From: Sorangiineae bacterium NIC37A_2
GTDB taxonomy: Bacteria; Myxococcota_A; Polyangia; Polyangiales; Polyangiaceae
Reading direction: 5' to 3'
DNA length: 64,000 bases
NCBI GenBank assembly: GCA_002085155.1
Contig: NASX01000011.1
Location: forward strand, 45,207-109,206
Of the stretch, positions 50,327 to 60,607 are shown one piece after another. The translations under genes were made by a program, and so were the position numbers. Numbering within the stretch: position 1 is the stretch's first letter; each line of letters begins with the position of its first letter. The notes below the pieces were generated by a model, which worked only from the letters and a program-made list of their open reading frames with translations, was not told where the DNA came from and searched no databases.

Positions 50327-53116
50327 TTACACTCGAGACCGACCGCGCGCCGCCCACCATTCGCGATATTTCGACTGGGATAAACGCCTTTCACTCGCAC
50401 TGCCGTGCGGATCGAACCCGAAGCGTTGGCCGGTGAGTCCGGCGAGCTCGTCCCCTGCGGCCCGTCGTAAGTCGACAGAGCTGTGGTCGAGCGCGAGGAT
50501 CAGCCACTCGATGCGATCTTCGTCGCGGTGCTCATTCCAGAAGGCGCGCCAGGCCTGAATGTCGGTTCCGAAATCCTGACGCATCAGTACTGTGAGCGCC
50601 CACTTCGCGGCTCGCTTCACAGACTTATCATTGTCCTCGAGCAGTGAGAGCAAAGCGGGGATGGATTCGTACTCGCGAATATCGACGAGGGCCTCGATGG
50701 CTCCCGCGCGCGCATCGCCATCGAGTGTGGTGTCGACCGCCGCAGCTTCTACAGAGGAGCGGAGCGCTCTCCGGGCCATGGGATCGACGTTCATGCGCCG
50801 GGCCGAGGCCAACGCCGCGCGGCGCACATCGGGCACGCGGTCGAAGAGCCGCGTGGCGATCACCTCAGCTGCGTCCTTGCAGGGGATCTCGCCGAGGGTG
50901 AGCGTGGCCCAGCGGCGAACGACTGCGTCTTCGTCGCGGGACCGGATCGAGAGGAACGGCACGCTGCGTCGTCCGAGGTGCACGAGAACCCTCGGGATCG
51001 CACCGCACTCGGAGGCTCGAGCGGAGCTGGTGCGAGGTTCGGTGACTCGCCCGGGGAAGGCATTCATCAGCGCCGCAACAGCCGCCTCTCCGCCATCGAC
51101 GAAGCGATCGAGGACCGACTCATCTCCCGCTTCGAGATCCTTGAGCCAACTCGTGTACTCGTCAGGTGGCGGGAGCTGGCTCGGCCTGAGAGAGGGAATC
51201 ATCGGCGGAGCGTCAAACTCCTCCGGGTCATCTCGTTCAGCCCCAAACTCGTCGCATGAGAAGAGAGGCGCTCGACTGACCATGGTCCGCGCGCTGAGGC
51301 GCGGCGCGTCGTTCGGAGACAGTCCCGGGATGGTCTCGACGGGCCCCGCTGAGGGCGGAAGGCCAATGGGAGGCGCGGCCGGGGAGAGGCCTGGAATGGT
51401 CGCTACGGGGTGGCCGGCGTCGTTGTTGCTCGGCGCGAGGTCCGGAGCGGGCGCTTCCTCTTGTCCGCGCAGGCGCGCGTTTTCGTCGACTCGGATCGAG
51501 CGGCGGGGGCGCAATGGGGCGAAGCCGGCTGCGGCGAAGGGCTGCGGCGACTCGGGAAAGCGCGGAGGTTCAGGAGAAGTAGCGCGGGTAGTGCCCTTCG
51601 GAAATCCTTTGAGCGTACCCGGTGCCGCGGAGCCGCTGTCAGAAGTCGGTGGACGGCTCGAGCGAGAGGGGATCGCGAAAGAAGGGACTGGCGGAATCGC
51701 TGCGATACTGGTTCGGACGATCTCTTCGAGACCTTCTTTTTCGGATGCAGGCAGGAGGTCTGCCGCTGCCGAGAAACGACGGGCCGGTGGAGGCTGTTCG
51801 ATGGGAGATTCGGGCGGCGCACTCTCGGTCAGTACAGGACCGACTTGGGGCGCGAGGTTCGGCAAAGAAGGGGGCAGGGGCGCCTCCGCGAGGGGGGGCG
51901 CTGCGGGCGGAATGGAGCTTCTCTTGGGCGCGAGGGAGGCGAGGCGGCTGAGCTCGCGTTTTTCGAGGACGAGCCGCCGGAGAGCTTCGCTGACCGGTTC
52001 TACCAAAGAGCTCAGCTGGAGCGAGTCAGGCGCTGACTTTTCGTTCGCGTCGAGCTCGAGCCATAGGAGGATGACGACGCGCTTTCGCACCAGGACGGGC
52101 ACCAGCGCGACGTCACAGCCATGAGCACGGCCGAGATCCTCGAGCACACCACCTTCGATCCCGAGGACCTTCGGCCGAAAGATGGTGGGATGGGCCTCGC
52201 GCACAGCGCGCGAGAGAGAGCTCCTCAAGTCGAGGGGCACCTCGAGGGAGTGAATGTCGCGCGCGGGTTCGGAGCGGGCCTGAGCGAGCAGGCCGCGCAG
52301 TTCGCCTCGCGTGACCGCGAAAGAAGCCGCGAAAGGGAAGGCCTCGAGGCAGAGTTCGAGGGTGGCTCTGAGGAGCGCGTCTCGCGATGGAGCCTTCTCG
52401 ATCGCCTCGCGCAAGGCGCGTGCACGGCTATCGGCCTGGGTGCTGGGAAAAGGAAGCTCGTCCGCCTCGGGCAGCGCGCCCGCTCGCAGAGAAAAATCTT
52501 CGTAACCTCCCGGGGGGGGAGCTGTCGTGCGGCTCAGCTTTCTGAGCGAATCGGGGCCCAGCCGAGCCGGCGTCGGATCCAAAGCAACGGGCTTCTCTGC
52601 GGGAGAGGACTCGGCGAGCTCTACCCCGGCGCGTCCGAGCTTATCGAGAAGGCGAGTGAGGCGCGGTTCGAGGGGACGGCCGAGGGCACGAGCCTCTGCC
52701 TCCAGGAAGCGGATCTCGAGGCACAATTCGGCGTCCGGCTTGAAGCCGAGGATCTCGGTCGCTGCTTGGAGCTCCGCTTCGCTGAGCCTTGCTGTGACGA
52801 GTAGATGCGGCGCTCGATCTTGTGACTCAGGCAGGACAGCTAAGGCGGGAATCGAGCGAGCTGCGAGGCGCTCGGAGAGCTCGCGGGAGATCTTGTAGGG
52901 ACGCGGGCCGGCGATCGGAAGATTCTCGGCGCGGGCGAGGACCTGCTCGAGTTCTGCTTCGGAGACCGAGGAAATTTCGAGGACGCTTGTCGAGAGGTCT
53001 CCTCCGAAGATGAGCTGGCGCGCCAGGGCTTCATCGAGCTCCACGGGGCCCAAGAGACCGCTCGCGACGAGGTGACTCTCAGCTTGGCTCAAGCCTGACC
53101 CGGTTCCGCGGCTCAT
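50327..53116 (-). CDS. Multidomain protein: MshEN-like N-domain, GAF-like domain, disordered linker, HEAT repeats
   Basis: A 929-residue soluble protein. Residues about 1-170 resemble the N-domain of type II secretion/pilus ATPases (LVASGLLGPVELDEALARQL, then a second helical copy), a fold that binds c-di-GMP in MshE. About 235-390 is a GAF-like domain. About 395-640 is a Pro/Ser-rich linker containing the repeated motif TIPGLSP. About 670-929 has HEAT-type helices (VVRRWATLTLGEIPC, VPDVRRAALASARRM, KSVKRAAKWALTVLM). There is no ATPase core. I infer a scaffold linked to pilus or secretion machinery or to c-di-GMP sensing. The mgtE gene ends 170 bases upstream. Confidence 0.7.
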   Translation of the reverse strand: MSRGTGSGLSQAESHLVASGLLGPVELDEALARQLIFGGDLSTSVLEISSVSEAELEQVLARAENLPIAGPRPYKISRELSERLAARSIPALAVLPESQDRAPHLLVTARLSEAELQAATEILGFKPDAELCLEIRFLEAEARALGRPLEPRLTRLLDKLGRAGVELAESSPAEKPVALDPTPARLGPDSLRKLSRTTAPPPGGYEDFSLRAGALPEADELPFPSTQADSRARALREAIEKAPSRDALLRATLELCLEAFPFAASFAVTRGELRGLLAQARSEPARDIHSLEVPLDLRSSLSRAVREAHPTIFRPKVLGIEGGVLEDLGRAHGCDVALVPVLVRKRVVILLWLELDANEKSAPDSLQLSSLVEPVSEALRRLVLEKRELSRLASLAPKRSSIPPAAPPLAEAPLPPSLPNLAPQVGPVLTESAPPESPIEQPPPARRFSAAADLLPASEKEGLEEIVRTSIAAIPPVPSFAIPSRSSRPPTSDSGSAAPGTLKGFPKGTTRATSPEPPRFPESPQPFAAAGFAPLRPRRSIRVDENARLRGQEEAPAPDLAPSNNDAGHPVATIPGLSPAAPPIGLPPSAGPVETIPGLSPNDAPRLSARTMVSRAPLFSCDEFGAERDDPEEFDAPPMIPSLRPSQLPPPDEYTSWLKDLEAGDESVLDRFVDGGEAAVAALMNAFPGRVTEPRTSSARASECGAIPRVLVHLGRRSVPFLSIRSRDEDAVVRRWATLTLGEIPCKDAAEVIATRLFDRVPDVRRAALASARRMNVDPMARRALRSSVEAAAVDTTLDGDARAGAIEALVDIREYESIPALLSLLEDNDKSVKRAAKWALTVLMRQDFGTDIQAWRAFWNEHRDEDRIEWLILALDHSSVDLRRAAGDELAGLTGQRFGFDPHGSASERRLSQSKYREWWAARGRSRV

Positions 53117-53287
53117 CTTTAGGGTTCAGCCTACCATTGAAGGCGCAAGTTTGAAGCGGTTGCGTGAGCCCGCGCTCCGCACGCCTTCCGAGAGAGGAGG
53201 TTGAGTCGCGAAAAGGCCCTGAGCGTGGAGGAACCCGGCAGCTCGGCTCCCATTGTTTCGAGCGAGCAGCTCCATCATGCCTGAAGC

Positions 53288-54670
53288 TCAGCCGAAAACT
53301 TGGATCCCGGCCAGGCCGCTCAACATGAGCCGAGCGAGGCTCAAGTAGACGACGATGCCGAGCACATCCACCAAAGTTGCGATGAATGGCGTCGAGCTGG
53401 TCGCAGGATCGACCCCGAACCGCGACAGGATGAGGGGCAAGACGGCCCCTACGGTGCAGCCAATGGTGACGATCGAGACGATGGTGACCCCGACCAGGGC
53501 CGCCATCTCCATACCGTCATTGCCCATGAGCGCACGGATGACACCGACCATGCCCAGGCCCAGCCCCAAGAGGACCCCTTGGGCGACCTCGCGGCGCACG
53601 ACTTTGAGAGCGTCTCCATGGTCGATATCGCCGACGGCTAGGCCGCGGATGATCATGGTGGCAGACTGCGATCCGGAGTTTCCACCCGCGCTGATGAGGA
53701 GCGGGACGTAGAAGGCGAGCTGGGTCATCGAGGTCAGGATGGGGCTGAAGACCTCCATCGCTGTGGTGGTGAAGAAGCCCCCGACGAACAGCACCATGAG
53801 CCAAGGGGCGCGCTTCCTGAAGTAGGTCCAAAAGGAGACGCTCAAGTAGGACTCCTCGATGGGCTCGATGGCGCCCATGCGCTGCGCGTCTTCGTCGGCC
53901 TCTTCCATGGCGACGTCGATCACGTCGTCGGCGGTGATGAGTCCGAGCATGATGCCGTTCTGATCCACGACAGGCAGAGCGTTCAAGTCGTAGCGCGCCA
54001 TCGTGCGCGCCACTTCCTCCTGGTCCATCTCAGGCGGCACGCTCACTAGGTCGTGGTGCATGACCTCGGAGATCGGAGCGCCCGGTTGGCTCATCAAGAG
54101 CTTGCGGAGCGGGACATAGCCGACCACCTTTTGGCCGGCGTCCATGACGAATACGACGTCGAGAACCTCGAGGCCGAGGGCCGCGTTCCGCCGCAATTCG
54201 TTGAGAGTTTCGTCGACCGTGGCCCCGACTGGCACTTCGACGAACTCGCTCGTCATCATGCCGCCGGCTGTGTACTCGCCGTACTGGGTCAGCTCTTGGA
54301 CCTCGGCAGCCGTGACCGGATCGACCTTTGCCAGCCGACCGAGCAACTTCGAGACGATGGGCTCGGGGAGGAGGCGGAAAAATCCGACGACTTCATCCGC
54401 GTCCATCTCGCTCACGATATTCACGGTCGAGTCGATGCCGAGCTCGCGGGCAACAGCGACTTGTTTCTCTTCTTCGAGTCGCTCGAAGACTTGAGCGCTG
54501 TACTCGAGGGGGAAGGAGAGCAGAGCCCGCGCGACGGCAGCACTGTCAATCTCGAGGAGCGAGTCGGCAACGTCCTGAGGATGGAACTCGGTCGCGAGCT
54601 CTCGCACTGCCGACGGTTCGTCAGTGAGCAACTCTTTCAGCTCCGGGGCGATCAGCTTGCCTAGCTCCAT
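53288..54670 (-). CDS. mgtE: Magnesium transporter MgtE
   Basis: A 460-residue Mg2+ channel. The MgtE N-domain (about 10-130) is followed by two CBS domains (about 140-255, with VDQNGIMLGLITADDVIDV) and five membrane helices. The selectivity-filter signature is PLLISAGGNSGSQSATMIIRGLA. The N-domain and CBS domains sense cytoplasmic Mg2+ and close the pore. The length matches the family. The short 64-base gap to the next minus-strand gene upstream (peptidase, ending at 54735) suggests possible co-transcription. Confidence 0.95.
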   Translation of the reverse strand: MELGKLIAPELKELLTDEPSAVRELATEFHPQDVADSLLEIDSAAVARALLSFPLEYSAQVFERLEEEKQVAVARELGIDSTVNIVSEMDADEVVGFFRLLPEPIVSKLLGRLAKVDPVTAAEVQELTQYGEYTAGGMMTSEFVEVPVGATVDETLNELRRNAALGLEVLDVVFVMDAGQKVVGYVPLRKLLMSQPGAPISEVMHHDLVSVPPEMDQEEVARTMARYDLNALPVVDQNGIMLGLITADDVIDVAMEEADEDAQRMGAIEPIEESYLSVSFWTYFRKRAPWLMVLFVGGFFTTTAMEVFSPILTSMTQLAFYVPLLISAGGNSGSQSATMIIRGLAVGDIDHGDALKVVRREVAQGVLLGLGLGMVGVIRALMGNDGMEMAALVGVTIVSIVTIGCTVGAVLPLILSRFGVDPATSSTPFIATLVDVLGIVVYLSLARLMLSGLAGIQVFG

Positions 54671-54734
54671 GAGCGATCCTCTCTGCCCGAGCGGGCGGCC
54701 AGTTCCGGGAGCGGCTCTTACCCGAAAACTCGTC

Positions 54735-55511
54735 TCAGTTCACGAGAAACCACTTCACGCCCGCTTTGATCTCGAGGTGCAGGTGGTCGGCATGAGGTTC
54801 GTTGAAATGGGGCGTCAGCATGTAGTGGAAGATGCGCAGGTCCGAGGCCTCGCAAGCGACGCTGAGGAGCTCGCGCCCTTTTCGTCCGCGGAGGTTCCGG
54901 CCGCCTTCACCGCAGGTCTTGGCGCCAAAGTCGCTCGGCCAATGGGGGCCGACCGCGGACCATTGCCCGGTCGTCTTGCGCACCGCGCCGAGGTCAATGG
55001 CCATGCCGCCCGGATGCCGATGGAGAAACTCGCCGGCCCGCGCGGGGCGGTCGTGGGGTGGGCGGTACATCGTGAAATGGACCACTTCGTCGAAGCCGTG
55101 CGCCTCGAGCAAGGCGCAGAAATCATCCAAGGCGAGGGCGAGGCGGCCGTCCAGGATCTCGAAGGGGGTGGTCTTGCGTTGCTCGGGGGGGAGTACCGAG
55201 TGGATCCAAACGCCGTGCAGACGGCCCGTGAGGCGGATCGGCAGGCGCACGCCGGGGACCGGATCGACCTGCACGTACGGGATGCCTCGCGCATCGAGCT
55301 CCGCGAGGGCCTCATCGTTGGTCATGTTCGCGTAGCGGTAGGCCCGACTGTCCTCTGCCTCCTCGGGGGGCGGGATTTCGAGGTACTTGTTCCAAGCAGA
55401 GGCCTGCTCGGGCAGCAGTGAGAGCACGAGGGCTGCCAAGACGCCGAAGGCGGCGCGGCTCCGGCCAGGACGAAGACGCTTCGGGGCGGGGGCTCTCTGA
55501 GGGAAAGTCAC
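54735..55511 (-). CDS. Exported LAS/M15-type peptidase-like protein (extensin-like family)
   Basis: A 258-residue protein with a signal peptide (FGVLAALVLSLLPEQASA). The two zinc-site motifs of the LAS metallopeptidase fold are present: HPGGMAIDLGAV (H-x6-D) and NEPHADHLHLEIKAG (H-x-x-H-x-H). The family includes MepA, VanX/VanY-like carboxypeptidases and the extensin-like proteins. A peptidoglycan peptide substrate is likely. Several conserved Trp/His positions around HFTMYRPPHDRP recall the extensin-like group. It lies downstream of recA behind a strong hairpin. Confidence 0.75.
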   Translation of the reverse strand: MTFPQRAPAPKRLRPGRSRAAFGVLAALVLSLLPEQASAWNKYLEIPPPEEAEDSRAYRYANMTNDEALAELDARGIPYVQVDPVPGVRLPIRLTGRLHGVWIHSVLPPEQRKTTPFEILDGRLALALDDFCALLEAHGFDEVVHFTMYRPPHDRPARAGEFLHRHPGGMAIDLGAVRKTTGQWSAVGPHWPSDFGAKTCGEGGRNLRGRKGRELLSVACEASDLRIFHYMLTPHFNEPHADHLHLEIKAGVKWFLVN

Positions 55512-55531
55512 CCGCCTACCTTAGCCGCGCA

Positions 55532-55562
55532 GCCCCGGGGGCCAAGTTTTTGGCCCCGGGGC
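55532..55562 (-). terminator. Strong GC hairpin between recA and the peptidase gene
   Basis: GCCCCGGGGGCCAA (55532-55545) pairs with TTGGCCCCGGGGC (55550-55562), with one bulged G and a GTTT loop. No T-run follows in the minus direction, so termination is only a guess; it may stabilise the recA 3' end. Confidence 0.4.
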
Positions 55563-55638
55563 GGGCCAAGAGGGAGAAGGGCCCGGAAAAGCAGGCACTT
55601 TCTTGCTGGTCCCTCCCGCCCCTGGGGATTGGCTTCCT

Positions 55639-56691
55639 TCACTCGGCGGCCGCGACGGCTTCCGGCACGAAGCTCCGGGGAGCGCTCCGTTCACGGCTCG
55701 CGTTCACGGCTTCGATCAGGGTGTTCCTGAGTCCGGCGTTCTGCTTGAGGGCTTCGCGAGCCCGCTCGCGGCCCTGACCTAACGCTTCCTCGCCCAAGGC
55801 GAAGTGGGCCCCGCTGCGCCGGACGATGCCGGCGCTGACCCCGAAATCGAGCAGCTCCCCGAGCCGATCGATGCCAGTGCCCCAGCGAATGTCGAACTCT
55901 GCTTCCTGGAAGGGGGCGGCGAGCTTGTTCTTGATGACCTTCACGCGCGTCCGATTCCCAACGGTCTCGTCTCCGGCCGTCGCTTTTCCAACCCTCCTCA
56001 CGTCGAGTCGAATGCTCGAGAAGAAGCGGAGCGCTTGGCCGCCCGTGGTGGTCTCTGGATTTCCAAACACCACGCCGATCTTCTGACGGAGTTGATTGAT
56101 GAAGAGGACGGTCGTTTGCGTGCGGTGGGCGTCGGCGGTGATGCGACGGACACCGCGGCCCATGAGGCGCGCGTGCAGACCCATGTGCTGGTCACTCATC
56201 TCGCCTTCGATCTCGGCCTTAGGCACGAGAGCTGCGACCGAATCCACGACCACAAGATCGACGGTGCCCGACTCGACGAGGGCGCCAGCGATATCGAGGC
56301 CCTGCTCGCCGCAATCCGGCTGCGCTACGAGTAAGTTCTTCAGATTCACCCCGAGAGCCTCAGCATAACGAGCATCGAAGGCATGCTCGGCGTCAATGAA
56401 TGCGCACACGCCGCCGCGCGCTTGGGCCTCGGCAATGGCGTGGAGGGTGAGCGTCGTCTTGCCGCTCGATTCTGGACCGAAAATCTCGACGATGCGTCCG
56501 CGCGGGTAACCTCCGATGCCGAGGGCTCGATCGAGCTCGTACGAGCCTGTGCTCGTGACCGCGACTGGCTCAGGAGGACCTCCGCCCAGGCTCATCAAGC
56601 TTCCCGGCCCGAACTTCTCATTGATGGAGGAGAACAGCGCGCTGATCTCCGGACTTTCGTGGATGGCTTTTTCTTTCGTTGATTTCTTCAT
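55639..56691 (-). CDS. recA: Recombinase RecA
   Basis: A 350-residue strand-exchange ATPase. Walker A is GPESSGKT (72-79), Walker B is in [14 protein letters not shown], and the DNA-binding loops are seen around [17 protein letters not shown] (L1) and [14 protein letters not shown] (L2). The C-terminus is short, with a Glu/Ala tail. The upstream 55 bases, up to the comM stop, do not show an SOS box that I recognise, so it may be transcribed with comM as well as on its own. Nothing is missing. Confidence 0.97.
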   Translation of the reverse strand: MKKSTKEKAIHESPEISALFSSINEKFGPGSLMSLGGGPPEPVAVTSTGSYELDRALGIGGYPRGRIVEIFGPESSGKTTLTLHAIAEAQARGGVCAFIDAEHAFDARYAEALGVNLKNLLVAQPDCGEQGLDIAGALVESGTVDLVVVDSVAALVPKAEIEGEMSDQHMGLHARLMGRGVRRITADAHRTQTTVLFINQLRQKIGVVFGNPETTTGGQALRFFSSIRLDVRRVGKATAGDETVGNRTRVKVIKNKLAAPFQEAEFDIRWGTGIDRLGELLDFGVSAGIVRRSGAHFALGEEALGQGRERAREALKQNAGLRNTLIEAVNASRERSAPRSFVPEAVAAAE

Positions 56692-56746
56692 GGCTCTGTT
56701 CGTTTCATCAAGGGGACTTAGGTGGGTGAGGCGGCTGCATGCCGTC

Positions 56747-58348
56747 TCAAGCCGAGCTGCGCTCGGGTTGAGCTGTGCCGGTGAGGCGCGACCAGTCCGC
56801 GGAGCGGTAGCGGAGGGCCTCCGCGAGGTGCTCTTCGGCGACCTGTGAGACCTGCTCGAGATCGGCGAGCGTCCGGGCGACGCGGAGAACTCGGACGTAA
56901 CTCCGCGCGCTCAAGCCCAAACGGTCGACAGAGTGGTCGAGGAGTTTCTGAGCAGCGGGCGGGAGCGCCGCCACGCGCTCGAGATCGGGCAAATCGAGGA
57001 GCGAATTGAGCGCTCGCCTGACCCGTCCGCTCTTGAAGCGTTCCTCTTGGATCTGGCGAGCAAGGGCTACTTGCTTTCGGATCTCCGCGGAGGACGTCTT
57101 TCGCTCGGAGCTCCGGCGGCTGAGCGACTCGACATCGACGGGCGGGACTTGGATCTGCAGATCGATGCGTTCGAGGAGCGGCCCGGAGATGCGCCCGAGG
57201 TACCTGCTTCGCGCGACCGGGCTGCAGATACAGGCGGTACGAGGGTTCCCGTAGTGGCCGCAGGGACACGGGTTCATCGCGGCCACGAGCATCGGACGCG
57301 CGGGGAATGAGACGCGCGCCTTGGCCCGCACCACGTGTACGACGCCCTCCTCCAGGGGCTGCCGGAGCGCCTCGAGCGCCGTGCGCCGAAACTCCGGCAA
57401 CTCGTCAAGAAAGAGCACACCATTATGGGCGAGGGAGATCTCGCCAGGACGCGGCCGGGGACCACCTCCGACCAAGCCAGCGTCACTCACCGTGTGATGC
57501 GGCGCGCGAAAGGGCGCGGCCCGCACGATCCCAACCTTCGGATCGACCAACCCCGACACGCTGTGGATCGCCGTGGTGAGCAGGGCCTGTTCGAGGCTGA
57601 GCTCCGGCAGAAGTGAGGGCAGGCGGCGCGCGAGCATGCTCTTGCCCGAGCCTGGAGGGCCGATCAAAAGGAGATTGTGGCTGCCAGCGGCAGCCACTGT
57701 CAGCGCCCGTTTGGCCGCCGCTTGGCCGACGATCTCGTGGAGATCAGGCTCCGTTGGCGCGCCTTTCGGCAGTTCCTGTGGCCTCAAACGAGGGACCTCG
57801 AGCTTCCCTTCGAGGTGATCGATGAGCTCTGCGAGCGAACGCACCGCGCGCACATCGAGCCCTGTCACGTGAGCCGCTTCAGCAGCGCAGCCTTGTGGAA
57901 CAATAGCTCTTTGGTACCCAGCTTTTCTGGCGCCATCGAGCAGCGGCAAGACTCCGGGAATCGGCCTGACCTGTCCGTCGAGAGAGAGCTCGCCCAGCAC
58001 CAGGGTCGTCTCGGGGATCTCCCGAGCGAGGCGACCGATGGCGACGAGGATCCCGAGCGCGATCGCCAAATCGAGGCCGGAGCCTGACTTGGGCAGGTCG
58101 GCGGGAGCGAGGCTGACCGTGAGGGAAAACTCCTCCAGCGTGATACCGAGCCGCGCGACCGCGCTGCTCACCCGGATGCGCGCTTCACGGACGGCGGTCT
58201 CCGCGAGACCCGCCATCTGAAAGAAGGCGGGGCCTCGACGAGAGGCGACCTCGACGATCACTTGCCTGAGATCCAGGCCGAAGAGGCAGCCGGAGCGAAC
58301 GGTCGCGAGGCCGAGGAGGGGGGGCAATGAGAGCTCTACCGAGGACAC
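56747..58348 (-). CDS. comM: ComM/YifB-type AAA+ ATPase (Mg-chelatase-like)
   Basis: A 533-residue protein from the likely GTG start. An N-terminal Lon-protease-like fold ([21 protein letters not shown], then [14 protein letters not shown]) is followed by the AAA+ core: Walker [38 protein letters not shown] and a Cys-rich [12 protein letters not shown]...ICSP zinc-like site. ComM helicases promote branch migration during natural transformation. The frame is open to 58444 with no conserved sequence before 58348, so the start is uncertain. recA follows 55 bases downstream. Confidence 0.9.
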   Translation of the reverse strand: MSSVELSLPPLLGLATVRSGCLFGLDLRQVIVEVASRRGPAFFQMAGLAETAVREARIRVSSAVARLGITLEEFSLTVSLAPADLPKSGSGLDLAIALGILVAIGRLAREIPETTLVLGELSLDGQVRPIPGVLPLLDGARKAGYQRAIVPQGCAAEAAHVTGLDVRAVRSLAELIDHLEGKLEVPRLRPQELPKGAPTEPDLHEIVGQAAAKRALTVAAAGSHNLLLIGPPGSGKSMLARRLPSLLPELSLEQALLTTAIHSVSGLVDPKVGIVRAAPFRAPHHTVSDAGLVGGGPRPRPGEISLAHNGVLFLDELPEFRRTALEALRQPLEEGVVHVVRAKARVSFPARPMLVAAMNPCPCGHYGNPRTACICSPVARSRYLGRISGPLLERIDLQIQVPPVDVESLSRRSSERKTSSAEIRKQVALARQIQEERFKSGRVRRALNSLLDLPDLERVAALPPAAQKLLDHSVDRLGLSARSYVRVLRVARTLADLEQVSQVAEEHLAEALRYRSADWSRLTGTAQPERSSA

Positions 58349-58514
58349 GGCAAAGCACTCAGCGAAATACGTGCCGCCCGTCGTCTCTTGAAAAATGGGC
58401 GGACAAGCGCCAGGGCGGGCTCGTTCTGCCAGTCCATCCGCCATGGCGGACCGGCGTGCACTCAGCCCCGAATGCGGCTAATGATGAGTGCGATTTTCTG
58501 AGGAAAGAAGTCGG

Positions 58515-59741
58515 ATGTCCCACGCTCTCTCTGATGCCGCGTCCTCGCCGGGCGGATTCGAGCCTCGGCTCGGGGATAGAACTTTGTTTCCGGACCTCGA
58601 GTTCCGAGCTTACTTCGCTCACGCCGCCATCTCTCCGGTGTCGCGGCCGGTCCGCCTGATGACGGAGAGGTTCGTCGCGGACGTCGCGCGCCGAGGCGCT
58701 GCTTCGTTCCTCGACTGGGAGCAGGAGCGGAGAGCTTTGCGCGCCCGCTTTGCGACGCTGCTTGGTGTAGAATCTCATCAAGTAGCGCTCACCGCGGGCA
58801 CGACCCACGGCATCACCGCTCTGGCTCTCGCGCTCCCACTTCGCGCGGGAGACGAAATTATCGGCTTTCTGGGGGAGTTTCCGGCCAACGTCATCCCGTA
58901 TCAAAAAGCTATCGAACTCGCTCAAGCGAAGCTCACGCTGCTCGAGGCTCCCGATCCGTGCGCCAGAGAGGGCCGGGCGCGGATCCTAAAGGGCGTTGAA
59001 GCGCGCTTACGCGCGGGGGCTCGCTACGTCGCGGTGAGTGCGGTGCAATTCCAAACGGGTTACCGGATGCCGCTCGCCGAGCTCGGTGAGTTGTGTAAAC
59101 GCTATGATGCCTTCCTCCTCGTCGACGCCATTCAGGCAGTCGGCGTTGTGCCTTTGAACGCAAAGGAGCTTCACTTCGATGCTCTGTTCGTCGGCGCGCA
59201 CAAGTGGCTGCTCGGGCTGGAAGGCGCGGGTATGCTCTTCTGCAGCGATCGCCTGCGCGAAAGGCTCGTTCCTCGCACAACCGGGTGGCTGAGTTTGCTC
59301 GACGGGGAAGCCTTCTTGTTTCAGGGGGCCAATCGGCTTCGCTACGAAGGGGATCTGCATCCTGACGCGCGCGTGTTCGAGGGGTCGACCTCGAATGCGA
59401 TTGGGCTCGCGGCCTTGTCAGCGGGACTTTCCATCTGTGAGGCGCTCGGCCCTGCAGCGATTTATCAGCACGTCCAAGGTATTCACGACGCGCTCGAGGA
59501 AGCCCTTGTGCCGCTCGGCTTCCGGTCCCTTCGCGCGCAAGAGCCTGACGGGCGCTCCTGTATCTTGTCCTTTGCGCTCCCCGCTGGCCTGGCGCTCCCC
59601 GAATTGGCTCGCGGTTTGCGTGAGCGGGGCATCATGGTCAGCACGCCGGACGGGCTCTTGCGCTTCGCACCCCATTTCGCAAACTCCCTCGAGGAAATAC
59701 CGCACGTCGCCGCCAGTTTCAAAGAGCTCACGGGGGCTTGA
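58515..59741 (+). CDS. Class V aminotransferase-family protein
   Basis: A 408-residue PLP enzyme. The PLP-binding lysine is in FVGAHKWLLGLEGAG, preceded by LLVDAIQAVGVVPL with the usual Asp. The phosphate-binding turn is in TAGTTHGITALALALP. The pattern ISPVSRPVRLM with a following Asp-Trp motif (FLDWEQER) is like isopenicillin-N epimerase or SufS-like relatives, but the C-terminal desulfurase cysteine is not obvious. The exact reaction is unknown. I use the ATG preceded by GAGGAAAG. It is convergent with the SDR gene. Confidence 0.85.
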   Translation: MSHALSDAASSPGGFEPRLGDRTLFPDLEFRAYFAHAAISPVSRPVRLMTERFVADVARRGAASFLDWEQERRALRARFATLLGVESHQVALTAGTTHGITALALALPLRAGDEIIGFLGEFPANVIPYQKAIELAQAKLTLLEAPDPCAREGRARILKGVEARLRAGARYVAVSAVQFQTGYRMPLAELGELCKRYDAFLLVDAIQAVGVVPLNAKELHFDALFVGAHKWLLGLEGAGMLFCSDRLRERLVPRTTGWLSLLDGEAFLFQGANRLRYEGDLHPDARVFEGSTSNAIGLAALSAGLSICEALGPAAIYQHVQGIHDALEEALVPLGFRSLRAQEPDGRSCILSFALPAGLALPELARGLRERGIMVSTPDGLLRFAPHFANSLEEIPHVAASFKELTGA

Positions 59742-59756
59742 ACGGAGCGCCTTGCG

Positions 59757-60605
59757 TCACGTGGAAGAGCGCTGAGTGAAGATGCTCGCGTATCCCTCGC
59801 GAAAGCTCGGGTAGAGAAACTCGTAGCCGAGCTGCAAGAGGCGCGAGGGCAGGATGCGGCGGCTTCTTGAGCGACGGGCGCGAGCCGTCTCCGGCTTTCG
59901 CTGGGGGCTGAAAGCGAGCCGCGTTGCGAGACTCTTGAGCTCGCGTTGCATTTCCCCAAGGGTCGTGGGACTGGGGTCGCTGGCGATGAAGGTTCCTGCG
60001 TCGTTCCGGCCGCGAAGAAAGCAGACGATGCGAGCCAGGTCGTCGCGATGAATGCGACTGGTGATGACGCCCTCGTGCTCTACCGGTAGCTCTTGGGACA
60101 GGAGGCTCTCGGCGAGTCTCGTGCGGCCGGGGCCGTAGATGCCGCTCGCTCGTAAGACGACGTTCCGCGCAGCCGCCGCCCGCAGGAGCCCTTCTCCTTC
60201 GAGGACGAGGTCTGCGCACGTGTCGTCCGCAAGCGCCTCTGTCTCATCATCGATGAGCTCTCCAGAGCGCGACCCATAGACGCGTGTCGTCGAGATCAGA
60301 AAGAAACGCGCATCGGAAAATTCCGTGAGCGCATGGCGAAGGCCTGTCACGTAGGACTGCTCGTAGGCTTCCTCCAGACTAGCTCCGGGAGCGATAGCAT
60401 AGACGATATCGTCAACGTCTCCGATCTCCCGGCGGAGAGCGGAGACGCTCTTGGGGTCGGTCACGTCGGCGGTCAGCGAGTGTACCCGCTCAAGGTTGGA
60501 AGAGACGTGGCGCGATGCGGCGAAACAGGGTTCACCTGCGCCCGCCGCGATCCTCAGGATCTCTTGGCCGACGTAACCTGCGCCGAGAACTAAGAGCTTC
60601 GCCAC
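59757..60605 (-). CDS. NAD(P)-dependent epimerase/dehydratase-like protein (YeeZ type)
   Basis: A 282-residue atypical extended SDR. The nucleotide-binding motif is at the start, LLVLGAGYVGQEIL. RFFLISTTRVYGSRSGE holds a Tyr in the usual active-site strand, and RASGIYGPGR follows. The C-terminal third is short and basic. Proteins of this sort (E. coli YeeZ) have no settled substrate. It precedes the GntR regulator in the opposite reading order but on the same strand; the two are three bases apart and probably co-transcribed. Confidence 0.8.
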   Translation of the reverse strand: MAKLLVLGAGYVGQEILRIAAGAGEPCFAASRHVSSNLERVHSLTADVTDPKSVSALRREIGDVDDIVYAIAPGASLEEAYEQSYVTGLRHALTEFSDARFFLISTTRVYGSRSGELIDDETEALADDTCADLVLEGEGLLRAAAARNVVLRASGIYGPGRTRLAESLLSQELPVEHEGVITSRIHRDDLARIVCFLRGRNDAGTFIASDPSPTTLGEMQRELKSLATRLAFSPQRKPETARARRSRSRRILPSRLLQLGYEFLYPSFREGYASIFTQRSST

Positions 60606-60607
60606 GG

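Noticed and set aside
51300..51450. The repeated TIPGLSP stretch as a tandem DNA repeat or mobile element
   Set aside because: Only two short copies are present, within a disordered protein linker; the DNA between them is not repeated.
55532..55562. Treating the GC hairpin after recA as a firm intrinsic terminator
   Set aside because: There is no T-run after the stem on the minus strand, so I list it with low confidence only.
56692..56746. An SOS (LexA) box upstream of recA
   Set aside because: The bases between comM and recA contain no dyad that matches a LexA site that I know. A GAAC-containing stretch is not enough.
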